64,000 nucleotides of DNA from Tricholoma matsutake (taxonomy: Eukaryota; Basidiomycota; Agaricomycetes; Agaricales; Tricholomataceae), in the NCBI GenBank assembly GCA_026075535.2, contig AP026547.1:3844001-3908000 (forward strand), written 5' to 3'. Under the pieces are notes generated by a model. It saw only the letters and a program-made list of their open reading frames with translations, ran no database searches and was not told where the DNA came from. Made by a program: the position numbers and the translations under genes. Within the stretch, counting starts at the first letter, position 1. Each line of letters begins with the position of its first letter. Below, piece after piece: positions 1 to 12,093 of the stretch.

Positions 1-13
1 GGCATCACATTTA

Positions 14-3000
14 TCAGCCCTGTCTCCTGTCTCTCCTTTCCTGCTGTTCTTTGTCAAGCAGTGGTAAGTCACCAAAAATGCTGTGAAATCATCTTGTTGT
101 GGCAACATATCTGAAGAGTGCTGGGAGTGTTTTGGATGTCGTGAGGAGTTTTGTGATGTCTATGTTTCTGCCACCCATGCTATTGCGTAGTGCTTGTCTG
201 GCTTCATGGTGTGCTGTGCAGTGTAGCATAAAGTGTTGTATCATTTCTTCACCTTGTTTGCATTCTGGACAAATTGGTGAGTCTACTTTCCCGATGTGGT
301 GTCAATGCTTAGCTAGAGGCACGTGGCCTGTCCTCAGTTGCGATAGTATGCTTGCCAGTTTTCATGGCAGGTTTGAGATTAGCTTGTTTGAAGGTGCCGT
401 AGGGTTGGTCTTCTTCATTCTGGCGTATCGCAGTGACTTTTGCCATATTTTCTGTGTGTTGCACTTTAGTGTTTCTCCATAGGTCCACTTTGCTGAGGAT
501 CTGCTGTGTGGTAACGTCTTTTTGAGGAGTTTTGGTAGCTGTCTCTTGTCACTGCTTCCCTCTATTATGGCTTTCTTTGCCTGTTCATCAGCTCATTCAT
601 TACCATCTACTCCCTTGTGACCTGGTACCCAATGGATTGTGATGGGTATGTATGTTGTGTCTCTTCTGCATGGTTTCAATGACTTCGTGAAAAGTGTCAA
701 AGATGTAGTGACCTGTGGTGGGTTTTGTTAGTTGTGTGGCTAGAATGAAAGTGTGATTATCAATGTATAATATGGCTGACCATATACCCCATTTGTTGGA
801 TATTAGCTTGGTGCCCAGTAATGCACCTACTCCTTCTCCTTCATATACTGTGTGTTGTCATTGCATGCCTAGCTTGTGTTGTAGTTCTGACTTTACTCTC
901 CCATATCTGTATAAGATGGCTGTGGCACCTATCTTGCCATCCAGGCTGTCTTGGTTTACATTTGCGATTGCTTCATCTTCATTGTTTTCGATCTTGGTCA
1001 CCACTTTTGGTGTCCATCTCATGTCAAAGCATACAGCTTCGATGGTTTCCAAGTTCTGTGGCTGTATCTTGTATCTGTGCATGAGGTCATGTAGCAGGGT
1101 GGCATGTAATTTCACTAGTCTTTTTGCTGCATTTATGATGGGTTTGTGAAGGGGGTGTGCTGGGGGTAGAGTTGCAAGTCTGATGGCTGCTTGTTGATGG
1201 TACTTGTCGACCAGTAGGCTGAATGGTATGAGATTCACCATGACTTCTACAACATCAGTTGCTGTGGTCTTCATTGCTCCTGTGATCATGAGCACTGCTT
1301 GCTTGTCTCTGTACTGATGCCAGCTTGTTTACTGTAGCATGCTTTGATTGTCCATCTTTTGATGGTTTGCCTATGTTCTGTCATGGTGTGAGAAAGATGT
1401 CAGCTGCGTATAACATTCATGGTACTGCAATGGAGAGGTATAGTTGCCATATATATCTTGCATTGATTCCTTGAGATGATTGGGCTAGCTGTCCAAACTG
1501 GATGAGCCAGTCTTGTCCCTTTGCAATTGCTGCTGCGCATTGTGATTTCCAGTTTAGTTTGTTGTCCACTATGATGCCTAGGAATTTTGCAGTTTCCTTT
1601 GAGGGTATGCATTGGTTTCCCAGCATCAAGGCTTGTCTTGGTGTTGGTATTCTCTTTCTGGGGCTCAACGGGTGTGGGGTGAGTCTCTGCGTGATGTCCA
1701 AGAGTTGGAATTTCTCAATGCTGAACTCGCAATTGTGGTCCTTAGCCCACTCAAATATTCCCCCAGTGTGATTCATGATGTTTCGTATCCTTTCATGAGT
1801 TTCGAAGAAATCCCTGCCTATGACAATGATCACTGCATCGTCCATGAAGAGTAGTACCCATTCACCTATTCTGAGGATTGGAATTTCTAGTAAGTCAGCA
1901 TTGTAGATCAGATAACAGATTCCCAAAAATGGATCTCCTTGGTCTAGCCCATTCAGTACCACAAATGCTTCAGTTTGATAATCATCAAAGGATAGCATGG
2001 TGCATTGATTTCCCAGGCATCTTCTCATCCAGTCTGTATATTCTTCTGGTATTCCTCTTTTTCTCATGTTGTGTATAAGTCAGTTGATGTTTACACTGGG
2101 GAAGGCACCTTTAACATTGAGGAAAAGAGTTGAGACTACTTGCCCTTTGCGCCACGCATCTTTTACCATCTTTGTCAGCATGTGAATTGAGTCCATTGTT
2201 GTATGTCCTGGTCTCACTCCGAAATGGTTTGCTGAGAGGATGTTGTGTTTTTCGCACATGGTGACAATATCTTCTGTTTGACAGCTGTTGAGCAGTCTTG
2301 CCATTCCATCCAAGATGACTATCAGGCGCCATGCTGATTAGGGATCTGCATGGGTTTTGTGTACCCATACGGGTTACAGGTACAGGTACATGTGAGTATG
2401 GGTACGGGTTGCAATAGTCCTACCCGTGAGCTACAAAACACACCAAAAATCGGATTGTTTTTATCACAACTCACTCAATTCTTGACCATTTTGCTTGATT
2501 TTTGGTGTGTTTTGTAGCTAAGACCTGCGGGTTTACGGGAAAAATCAGTTATGGGTACAGGTATGGGTACAGCGCAAAATACCTGGGGGTTACCCATGCA
2601 GATCCCTCACACTGATGGTGATATGTAGTCAGGCTTGCCTGGCTTTTGTAAAATGCGCATTTCAGTGAGGGCCCATTCCTGTGGGTAATATGTTAGCGTG
2701 TTTGTAGCTCAAAATAAAGGGCCTATGTGTGGGACTAGTTCTTTTCTGGCATGGATGAGGACTGAGTTTGGGACAGTGCTGCTTCTAGTAGCTTTGTACA
2801 GTTTCATCTTTTTGATGGTGCAATGGATTTGTTTGTCCGAGACATTTGTGAACGTCCATCGTGGTGCCGGGTATTGGTGGTCTTGTGGGATTGGTGGCAT
2901 TGTAGGATTTGGCAGTGGGAAGAACATTTCATAGAATAACTTGCCTTTACCTTCATTATCCACTTCTTCCCTTGTCACTGCTTTGTCGTTGGATCTTTAA

Positions 3001-3485
3001 TTTGGAGCATTGGGATTCTTGCTGTTCCTGCATCCATCATGGGTGCCGTCACTAGTCTACTTGCATCCCAAATCTTGGACACATCTAGCCCCTCTAGCCA
3101 GTCTATCTAGTGTTTGGCTTTTGCTTTCCGTATCGTGTCTGAATACTTATTGTGCTGCTGCCAGTATTCCTCGTGTATCGGGTGTTGGCTGTTTTGGTGG
3201 TGGTATTTTGATTGTCCTCTGAGTTGTTGTATTTTCTTCTTTTCATCTACAAGTTCTGGAGTCCACCATCTTTTTGAATACAGGCATGGTGTGGTTAGCT
3301 TGACATGTTTCTTGATGGCATCTTGTATTATCTTGTTTAGGTTTTTTAGCCTTTCATCAAAGTCTTGTATGTCATCTATTTCTGTGGGAGGGGGGAGGTT
3401 AGTGAGGTTAGCTTTCAGCATTTTGACTAGTTCTGGCCAATCAGCCTTTCTGAAATTATGCCATGGTTTCCATGCTGTCTTCCCC
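14..3485 (-). pseudogene. LINE A, 3' half: ORF2 reverse transcriptase, RNase H and C-terminal zinc finger
   Basis: Minus-strand remains of a non-LTR retrotransposon polyprotein. Reading down from 3485: a linker with the WWTPEL motif (about 3200), the pre-RT block (2709-2978), RT block RPG...TMDSIHML and FLNVKGAFPSV (2080-2313), GLDQGDPF and the catalytic FMDDAV (about 1830-1950), KFLGI (about 1570), then an RNase H domain (VNQDSLDGKIGA about 940, HWVPGHKGVDGNE about 600) and a CPEC...H...C finger (about 230-280). The frame ends at TGA/TAA near 14. In-frame TGA codons lie at 593-595 and 2080-2082. A small inverted-repeat element sits inside RT at 2340-2609. The 5' half lies at 23443-26150; the gap is a gypsy insertion. 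Family known: autonomous LINEs with endonuclease, RT and RNase H. Inactive here. Confidence 0.85.
2340..2609. mobile_element. MITE (270 bp) inserted in LINE A reverse transcriptase
   Basis: The ends are inverted copies of AGGGATCTGCATGGGT. The interior is rich in GGGTAC/GTACCC and contains an inverted pair around ACAAAACACACCAAAAA. The flanks are TGCTGATT (2332-2339) and CACTGATG (2610-2617), an imperfect 8-bp direct duplication differing only at the edge bases and at a CpG-type position. Removing the element restores the LINE RT reading frame. No protein is encoded. The TIR start and 8-bp duplication suggest hAT-type mobilisation, which is inference. Confidence 0.7.
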
Positions 3486-3526
3486 TCACCTCGTCTGGTG
3501 TCCTAATTTCAAGACAAAGGTTTAGA
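3486..3526 (-). repeat. Distal fragment of gypsy A 3' LTR
   Basis: Matches the end of the gypsy A 5' LTR beginning at 22876. It is cut off from the rest of the 3' LTR (11419-11958) by retroposon copy 1. The last 14 bases, GACAAAGGTTTAGA (3513-3526), recur at 11419-11432 as the target-site duplication of that insertion. The two pieces minus the duplication sum to 567 bp, the same as the 5' LTR. Confidence 0.85.
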
Positions 3527-3842
3527 CACGGTGTTCCTTGACTTGCTACAACCACCATAAACAGTGGTAAACACCTCTGCTCAACGTTGCCAGCGACGTT
3601 GACACTCCAATTTTTGTCCGATTTTCATCGGATTTTGCCATCACAAACACTCTCAGCGTCTCCAGGCCTGGCCTGATTTGCTAAGAGATCCGTCCATCCG
3701 ATCTCCGGGGATGTCTCGGTCATTGTTTTGAACAGTGACTGCTATCTGTCTTGTTCCCCTTGGCTTCGAGGATCCTGGCTAGGTGAGTGATGTCTATGAA
3801 AGAGTAGTCTGGGTCCCTATGGGGGCTTAGAGCAGGTGTGGG

Positions 3843-4116
3843 TGTTGAAATTAATCCCAGTGATGCATGCTGTATACATGAGGCAATACATGCAGCATAT
3901 GCATGTTACTGCGCTTACTGCGCATACATGCGGTAAACACATTCCTGAGTCATGTGACATCCTTATTATTATGTATATAAGGAGAACCTGTACCGTAGTA
4001 GGAATACAGTGTTCTTACCTCTGCTAACCCTAGCTGTAAGTCTAAGTAAACCCCAGGTAGGTTATAAGGAACGTGTTGTCTCTTCCACTGTGCAGCGTAT
4101 ATAGTCTGCTCCAACA
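3843..4116 (+). repeat. copia A 5' LTR
   Basis: 274 bp beginning TGTTGAAATT and ending CTCCAACA (TG...CA), repeated at 9266-9539. It contains a TATATAAGGAG motif near 3974 that could be the TATA region of the element promoter. Confidence 0.95.
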
Positions 4117-4131
4117 GGTTATGGGCCCTGC
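4117..4131 (+). other. copia A primer-binding site
   Basis: GGTTATGGGCC directly abuts the 5' LTR. This resembles the Drosophila copia site, which pairs with the anticodon-loop half of initiator tRNA-Met rather than the tRNA 3' end. The same motif follows the LTR of copia B at 29318. Assignment rests on remembered family knowledge. Confidence 0.6.
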
Positions 4132-4366
4132 TGGGCACGTCGCGAACGCGCCTTAATTGGCTGCGAACGACATTGACTTCATCGTCTCCAAATTATAACC
4201 TTGCGCTCTTCGTGAAGCTGCATTGCGCTCCCTGCGAGCTGCACATAAAACCTAGGTTGACTAGGGTTAACCACTCTGAAGGAGTGTTTTCTCCTGAGAA
4301 CATTAAATGTGTTTTATTGAGTAAAAAGACTGATTGAGCACTTTTAACAGCTGCCACCACAAAATC

Positions 4367-7300
4367 ATGTCTTCAACTCTTGAGAAACTCGTTCAAACCT
4401 TCGACGGATCAAATTACATTCAATGGGCCGACTCAATGAAGGCATGGCTCAGGTCTTAGGGCCTCTGGCAAATAACTAGCGGGGTGGAGCAAAAACCGCC
4501 CCCGGCGCCTCCCTTGACGGCGACGAACGCTACTTTGGTAGCGGATGCTAATGCCAAGCTCCAGACCTGGAGCAACAAAAATGACCAGGCCATTGGTAGC
4601 CTAGTGCTCCGCCTGGCCCCCTCCATTCGGCAGCGTGCCAACTCAAAGGACACTGCTGAGGAGGTGTGGGATCTCATCCGCACCGATTATGGTGTGGACG
4701 GCCCCTCCCAAGTCTTCGCGGACTTTAGGTCCACAATAGCGATCAAGATCCCGGCTGCGAACCCCGCACCGGAGATTGCTAGAATGGCAGACAAATTTGA
4801 GCGCCTTATGGCTGCTAACGTCGCCATCCCCGAGCTAGTGCAAGCAATGATTCTACTTGCTGCGATGCCGCGCGAGTACGATTCCTTGTCCGCAACGGTC
4901 CTTAACACGACCGCTACTAGCGCCTTGACATTTAAACATGTCAAGGACTCCATTGTCGCTGAAGCCTCAAGGTGCACAGCAGTAGGAAAGCCTGCTGGCC
5001 AGCCTCAGGCCAACAAACTTTCTGCTGTTAAGCGCAAAGGGGGAAACCCCAAATGGCAGCCCAAAGAAGGGCAAAACAGCAACGGAGACTCGTCCCAAAA
5101 GCATGGACGATGTGGGGACAGAAAGACTAAGGAGGAGAAGCCGAAGGATAAACATACCCACCTCGCCTCCAAAGCCTATACCACCATAAATGGTAATGGC
5201 ACCATCATACCGCCGATGCCGCTTATACAGCACATCGAAAGACGCGAACACACTCCCACAAGGGATCCTCACCGCCGACCGCCTGCACAGGCATATATGG
5301 GCGCGGCCTCTACCTCTCGTTCGGTTTATGCCGAATATCAGCAAGCTCGAGACACCCTCGAGCAAATGCAACTTCCGTGCAGCGCGAAAAATCTGTGACC
5401 GCTGGAAGAGCACCTTATGGTGCGAGAAGGAAAGAGAAGAAGGATAGAACCAGAACCCGAGTCTAGGATCGAGGAGGTAGAAGATGATACCGTCTCCCTC
5501 GGATCTGAACCTCCGGTGTCTGATGAGGAAGTGTGGAAAGCCGTCGACGAAATGCTTGTCAATGAACCCCTTGATACAGGGGCGTATGATGACAGGTCAG
5601 TCCTTTTCCCTGCCACAAGCACTAAGATTAATATTCCTATGAATACAGCGAACTTTTCATGTGAAATTTTACCGCTATTAAATGTATCATGGAATTATTT
5701 AGATCTTAATATATGTGCTATGTGTGCAAAGGGAGATTGTAAGAAAGGTGCCGACTGGATCATGGATTCAGGCGCATCAAAACACTTCACTGGTGAAATA
5801 AAAGATTTCGCTTCTTATGAGCCTTTACCGAGAAAGGACTCTACCTTGGTCCAAACGGCCACTGGTACTACTCATATAGTAGGAAAAGGAGCAGTCTTCA
5901 TTAAACACCAGGTAGTATGTCATGGGAAGTCAGAGACACGTGAAACGTGGTTATACCCCGTCTACTACATACCCGACATTAATACTCGATTGATGTCAAT
6001 GGGGGTCTTTTTACAAGACGGAAGTGATGTGCGTGGTTCCTCTGCACACATTTCATTTATCGAGCATGGAAACCCGATCATGCATTGTGTCCCTCTAAGG
6101 AGGAAAGACACGATCTATTGGGCTCGGACTCATATATTGAGCACCAAAAAGGTTAATGTCGTGACCATTTATGTCGCTGACTACTTGACTTGGCATAGGC
6201 GACTTGGACACCCATCCAAAGAGGCGCTAGGGAAAATGCCTAAAAGCACCATAAAATTCCCAAGGAATTTAATTATTCCTAAAGACAAAATTATATGTCC
6301 AGGGTGTGCAGAAGGGAAAATGACCTCAAAATCTTTTCCCGAGTCAGACTCACGAGCTGACAAATCCTTTGAATTAATACATTCCGACCTAAAGGAACTC
6401 CCGGTACTATTGTACCACAAACATAAATACTTCATTGTATTTCTGGATGACAAAACGTCACATATTTGGGTCCAATGTCTCAGAAAGAAATCTGACGCTG
6501 CTGCAGCGATTAGACAATTTCAAGCGATGGCTAAAACCCAATATGGCGCTACAATCAAGCGCTGGCATGTCGATCCAGGGGGGGAGTTCAAGGATCGTGA
6601 GCTACAAAAACAGCTCAAGGACTTAGGCATCAAAATAGAGATGTCTGCACCCCACGTTCATCAACAGAACGGGCGCACAGAGCACGCCATAAGGACAATA
6701 ATGGAAGTCGCAAACCTTGCGATTCACTGCTTGTCTACCACAATCATGGTGGGAATTTTGCATAGAACATGCAACACATTTATACAACCGAACCCCAATA
6801 AGGCGCCTGAAATGGCTGGCACCTTTTGAGGACCTGACAAAGGTCCACCCAGATCTAAACAATCTGAAGGTCTTCGGTTGTGGTGCTTATGTCTATCTAC
6901 CAAAGGAAAAATGTCCAACAACATTATCTCCTCGATCGGAGTTAATGACGTACCTTGGAATAGAAGATGGCATTAAAGCATATCGTTTCATGCGACAAAA
7001 TGGTGCAATATTCATTGGTGCCACGGCACTATTTGATGAAACGATGTTCCCATGCTGTCCCGGAGCTAAAACTCCTGCCAAGACAGACCTTGGTGATTTT
7101 CCACCTCCAGAACCAGAAGATGACGACCACTCATCTGGAATGGATGGCAATGACCCTATACCACCACAAAATCTGCCCCTTCCTCCATCATCAGAAGATG
7201 ATGATGATGATTTACCAAGTGAGCAAAAGGTGCATGACAATGCGACTAATGCTCCTCCTCTGCCGCCTCCAGTTAACACTGAGGACTTTCATCCAAGATG

Positions 7301-9233
7301 TGAAGATCAACAGGAATGGCAGCAATTGCCCCATCAATCAGGCAGGCAGAGGAAAATCCCAAACTGTCCCGGCAATACCTATGGAGAACAGCGACTCCCC
7401 TCTGACATAGAAAGAGACATTGTGCGTGATCGATATTGGAAGAAGTCTGTGGGTCAAGATTCGGATCATAACCGAACACGACCACGACCTCAACAGCAAG
7501 AACTGGTTGCTGGACTGAGTTCGGCACCCCATGAGAGTGTGCCCGATTCCAATAATCAAGAACATGATTACCCAATGGGGGAACCGGACGAAGCAGGTTA
7601 TATTAAAAAGATAACCAAGGAAGGTGGAGATGAGCTTATCCGCTGGCTGTTATCAAAAGCAGTCACACCATCAAGCGGAAAAAGCCTAGTTCCAAACCAA
7701 TTTCGCGATATTGTGCGCCTACCCCGGCAGCAGCAACTTGAGTGGAAACAGGCTTGTCGTGAAGAGTTAGAGGCTCTTCGCAAGCGACAAGTCTATAATA
7801 TCGTCGATCTTCCACATGATCGGAAAACGATCAAAAATAGATGGGTTTTCTCCGTGAAATCGGACGGAAGAAAATGAGCCAGACTCGTGGCCAAAGGCTT
7901 TTTACAAGTCGAAGGCGTTGACTTTGATGAGATTTTCTCACCAGTAGTCCGCTACGAGACCATACACCTCATGTTTGCCCTTGCGTCTCTAGAAGGCATG
8001 TATATGACCGGTCTAGATGTAAAAACTGCATTTTTATATGGCAAACTTGATGAGGAGATCTATATGGATCAACCCGAGGGTTTCAGACTCGAGGGTAAAG
8101 AGCGCAAAGTAATGCGCTTATGCCGAGCATTGTATGGCCTTAAACAGGCTTCACTAGCATGGTGGAAAGAGCTAGAGGCATTTATGCGCACCATTGGGTT
8201 TGTGCGCGCCAGCTCCGATGCCAGCATCTTCATACACAAGGATCCTAAGACAGGCAGCATCATTATTGCGCTAGTCTATGTTGACGATGGCTTGTTCATG
8301 GGCAAGAACAAGAAACTTGTGGATGAAAAGAAGAATGCTTGCCTGAAGCATTGGGAGTGCCGTAGTACTGAAAAAGTCACAGAATTCTTAGGCATGCGCG
8401 TCACCCAGACTGCTACAAAAGTCAAACTCGATCAAACAGAATATCTCGCCAAAGTGCTCGAGAGGTTCGAGATGACAAATGCCAAAGTTGCCCCCACTCC
8501 GCTCCCGACTGGCTACAAACCGTCGGAGAACACAGCGATGCCAAATGCGGTGCTTAGATCGAAATATCAGTCTGTGATCGGATCTTTATTGTATCTGATG
8601 CTCAGAATGCGACCTGATATTGCTTACGCGGTAATCAAGATGTTGCAATTCTCGGCTAATCCTAGCCAAGAACATCTAGACAAAGCAATGTACATAATGC
8701 GCTATCTGGTGGGAACCCAGAAGTACAGTATAGTCTATGATGGAGAGAAATCCGAGGGGCTGCAGGCCTTCACAGATTCTGATTGGGCAGCTGACACTGT
8801 CAAGCGCCGATCTACAATGGGTTACTTTGCTACTCTAGCGAGTGGCATTGTGTGCTGGCAGTCCCGTTTACAAAAAACTGTAGCACTGTCATCCACAGAA
8901 GCCGAATATATGGCTCTCTCCGACACTTGTCGGCAGATAGTGTGGATAGAGTCCTTATTCCAGGAACTTGGATATACACTGAAGCGCGTACCAATCTGCG
9001 CTGATAATCAGGGATCCATCTTTATTGGATCAAATCCAGTTCAGGAAAGAAGGACCAAACATATAGACATTCGCTACCACTACACCCGCGAATGCATAGA
9101 AAATGACAAAGTCACAGTTGTTTTCATTCCTGGAAGTGATAATCCGGCAGACATGTTCACAAAGAACCTTGGTGCCATCCTATTCAGGAAATTTAGAGAC
9201 TCTCTCGGAATTACTTTCGAGATTCAAACTTAG
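4367..9233 (+). pseudogene. copia A gag-pol polyprotein, disabled
   Basis: The frame starts at ATG 4367. Domains in order: gag (4367-5400), protease MDSGASKHF (about 5764), GAG-pre-integrase HRRLGHPS with CPGC (6190-6310), integrase core with D, D and E in HSDLKE, HVDPGGEF and QNGRTEH (6380-6690), reverse transcriptase ARLVAKGF to LVYVDDG (7870-8290), and RNase H TDSDWA, SSTEAEY, DNQGS (8770-9010). Breaks: TAG 4457-4459 (SQGLW expected), TGA 5396-5398, a frameshift near 6710, and TGA 7875-7877 just before ARLVAKG. No clear gag CCHC knuckle is visible. About 1,620 codons, usual for copia. It copied the element RNA and integrated the cDNA when intact. Confidence 0.93.
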
Positions 9234-9252
9234 CTGCTTAGAGTGCTGTACA

Positions 9253-9265
9253 GTTTGAGGGGGGG
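9253..9265 (+). other. copia A polypurine tract
   Basis: The G-rich run ending in GGGGGG immediately precedes the 3' LTR, the expected plus-strand primer site. Confidence 0.7.
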
Positions 9266-9539
9266 TGTTGAAATTAATCCCAGTGATGCATGCTGTATAC
9301 ATGAGGCAATACATGCAGCATACGCATGTTACTGTGCTTACTGCGCATACATGCGGTAAACACATTCCTGAGTCATGTGACGTCCTTATTATTATGTATA
9401 TAAGGAGAACCTGTACCGTAGTAGGAATACAGTGTTCTTACCTCTGCTAACCCTAGCTGTAAGTCTAAGTAAACCCCAGGTAGGTTATAAGGAACGTGTT
9501 GTCTCTTCCACTGTGCAGCGTATATAGTCTGCTCCAACA
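9266..9539 (+). repeat. copia A 3' LTR
   Basis: 274 bp, identical to 3843-4116 except for three sites, each CpG in one copy and TpG or CpA in the other. Followed by target duplication GTGGG. Confidence 0.95.
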
Positions 9540-10007
9540 GTGGGATGCCTGCTTCAATGCTTGCCCAAGTAGAAGCACTCATTTAGCTGGGGGAGGTCTG
9601 GCTTAGGGGGAGGGACGTTCTTACTGGACTGTTGGTCATCTCTGGGGCTTCCAACCTCCATGCTCTGTGAGTCACTACTACTAGGGACAAGCTACACTAA
9701 CTACCTGTTGGAAAACACCATTGCTAAAAGGGGCCAGGTGATGGTGCCCCCTGACAGCTAGGACAACGCTCTGCTGGCCACTTCTCACCACCAACTCTCC
9801 ACCTCCGGTGCTCACTCCTCTGGGGTGTTATGACCCAGGTTCAATCTTCTCCCACTAGGTAGCAGGATGTGTGGCCTGCCTGCCCCCTCGGAGCATTTGG
9901 AGGCTGTATCGGGTGGACCTGGAATTGAGACAAGGGGCCAGCTGTTATCGATCTTATGCTACGTACTTTGACTGTTATCATCATTTACCTGTGCTAACTC
10001 ACTCTCA

Positions 10008-10440
10008 ATGCCCAAACAGCTGAACAGAGACCAAACCACATGCTGGGGCCTTCACGACCCCTCCTTGATTACGGGTGACATCATCGGTGATGATGCCCAA
10101 GACTACGACACCCAGTTCGCAATGAACAAACTGGAGGTAGCAGCTGCATTAGGCAGTTTGAGATCTGTGGGCTGGGGAGGACCTCCCCGACCCTGACAAT
10201 TGTGAGGACCTTCTTGCTATGCAGGAGGCCCTCACTTATACCAAAGGTGGGCCCAGGCTCACCTCTAGGCAAGCTATTGATCATGTGCAATGAGCGCAAG
10301 GTGTTGTTGTTGCACACAGACAATGGACACGAAGCCTCAAACAAGAGGATGTGCATTCACAGGAGCTCAGCATCGCTGAGTCCCTTGATCTGGAGGCACT
10401 CCCTGCCCAGTCACCACCTTTGTTCCCCCCCTCCATGAGT
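10008..10440 (+). pseudogene. Broken ORF of retroposon copy 1
   Basis: The start (ATG 10008) and the segments DDAQDYDTQ and LEVAAAL match the 269-residue protein of copy 3. The frame is lost after about 60 codons by small indels, and later segments appear in other frames up to about 10560. From about 10570 the upstream leader and the ATG context are partly repeated, so this copy carries an internal duplication. Product unknown; non-functional here. Confidence 0.65.
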
Positions 10441-11418
10441 GGGTGGAGGACGAAGTGCTGTTATCAAGGGATGAGAGGTTGGAGGTCGAATCCACCTCTC
10501 CTTCCATGCTACATCTACTGGACACGATGACCACCTTTGTTGGTACCGTCCAAGTGTCAACCTTACACTGTGTATTTTGATTAATAGAATCCTATACCAG
10601 TGCTAACTCGTTCTCAATGCCTAAATGGAGGCCAACCAGAGACCATCATTCTGATGACCTTGTGCCTCTGGCAGCTGTCTCAGCTCCCTATGTAGTGATG
10701 CCAATAGCTCCAACAGAGCTTCAAGCTGGGGAACCCTCGTCCCCAGTACAGTGCCACTGCCATCCCAGATGGCCATGCCGTTACTAATGTGGGGCATTCC
10801 GCTCCACACCCATCACCGCCAGTCCACTGGCTGCTGTTGGGTTGGTGACAAGTGTCACCACCCTTTACCTTCTCCCCACTGCGGGGGGGACGTTGTCATC
10901 GAGCGCATGCATGCGGTAGCATTTGCTGAAGGGGGGCCTTGGCCCCCTGCCTATGGCAGTTCCAGTGAATAACCAGGTGAACAACCAGCTGCCACATCAC
11001 TGTCACTCATGCACGGCATGGTGATGGTCCACCTCATTCGTCTGGGGTGGTCAACCCTTGCTGGCTGGAAATACGCAGATGGTTATTCCTCCCGCAAGGG
11101 GGGATTTACGGTGAATTAACGCTGCTGCACCTGGTCTGACTTCAGTCGGACATGTGGCTGGGGGACCATTTTGCTCCAGTGGGCAATCTAATGGCTAGCT
11201 TCAGGAGGGGGGGGCTCCCCCTCCAGATTATTGCCTTTCCTGGCTGAGAGGCCAACATCTGTGGGGCTGCCCACCTAAAGTGGCTAAAATGAGGACCTGG
11301 GTAGGAGATGGGCAAGGGGAATGCATAGATAGAGTAGTACCCAAGTTTGTACCCTGCTCTGTGGACTGCGTTCGAGCCCCGCATTATAAATTCTGATCCA
11401 AAAAAAAAAACAAAAAAA

Positions 11419-11958
11419 GACAAAGGTTTAGAGGTGGAAGCAGAGAAGTGGCAGGTGTGTGCAGGAAGGAGTACAAAAGGACTTTAGATTAAGTTCAGAT
11501 GAGATTAGAACTTCAGATAGAGACTAGAGGCTGAGTCAAATGGAGTTCAGACTCTTAGGGAATGGAGGTAGAAATAGAATGAGATTTAGAATTGGCAGGT
11601 TGAAGTCGAGTCTATGTTGATATATGAACTGAGGAATACAAGGCAAAACTAACTAAGCTTAAATACTGTAGTCTGGAATAAATGCAGAACAGGAACAAAG
11701 ACTGTGGCAGTGTCTTGACTGCATAGATAAATTATTTAGTGGGAGCCACACAGAAATCCACAGTCAAATTTGCAATAGAGACAGCAGCCTTGGGAAGGCA
11801 GCCATGGGTGCTGTACAAGGTGGCCTGGTGCACAGCAGTGTGGGCAGTGCAAGGCAGCCAGGAATGAAATTGGAAGGAGTAGACAAATGTTGGGTTTGAT
11901 GTGCAGAAAAGGGTCAGATGGGTGCGGGTTCTGATCAGGCAAGGAACAGTTCTTGACA
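11419..11958 (-). repeat. Main part of gypsy A 3' LTR
   Basis: On the minus strand it begins TGTCAAGAAC at 11958. Homologous to 22876-23442 and to a solo fragment at 54905-55196. Preceded on the minus strand by the purine-rich tract AAGGGGGAAATAC (11959-11973), the expected polypurine tract. Confidence 0.88.
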
Positions 11959-12093
11959 GTATTTCCCCCTTAGTGCTGAGCCTACAAGGCACTTGAGGGT
12001 TTGAGTCTGAATGAGGAAGTTGGTTGAATTTCTGAATGCGGCAATTGGTTGAAAATTTTTCATGTTGTTTCCTACTCCCATCACCTATCAGAG

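Larger units (their letters stand above)
3843..9539 (+). mobile_element. Ty1/copia LTR retrotransposon (copia A)
   Basis: Full-length 5.7-kb element with 274-bp LTRs, primer-binding site, gag-pol and polypurine tract. It is flanked by the 5-bp duplication GTGGG (3838-3842 and 9540-9544) and inserted in retroposon copy 1. The two LTRs differ at only three positions, all CpG versus TpG or CpA, so it is the youngest insertion visible in this nest. The single gag-pol frame carries stops and one frameshift, so it is no longer coding-competent in this copy. Confidence 0.95.
3527..11418 (+). mobile_element. Poly-A-tailed 2.2-kb retroposon, copy 1, interrupted by copia A
   Basis: Starts at the conserved 5' sequence CTTGACTTGCTACAACC shared with copies at 17912, 30207 and (reverse) 17241. 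It ends in the conserved tail TTATAAATTCTGATCC plus an A-rich tract (11401-11418). It is flanked by the 14-bp duplication GACAAAGGTTTAGA (3513-3526 and 11419-11432) and lies in the gypsy A 3' LTR. About 2.19 kb remain once copia A is removed. It has no LTRs and no reverse transcriptase. Its own gene is broken (10008-10440), and a segment with the ORF start is repeated near 10600. Confidence 0.85.

Noticed and set aside
821..1149. Plus-strand frames opposite the LINE A RNase H region
   Set aside because: Antisense shadows; the minus strand carries recognisable motifs.
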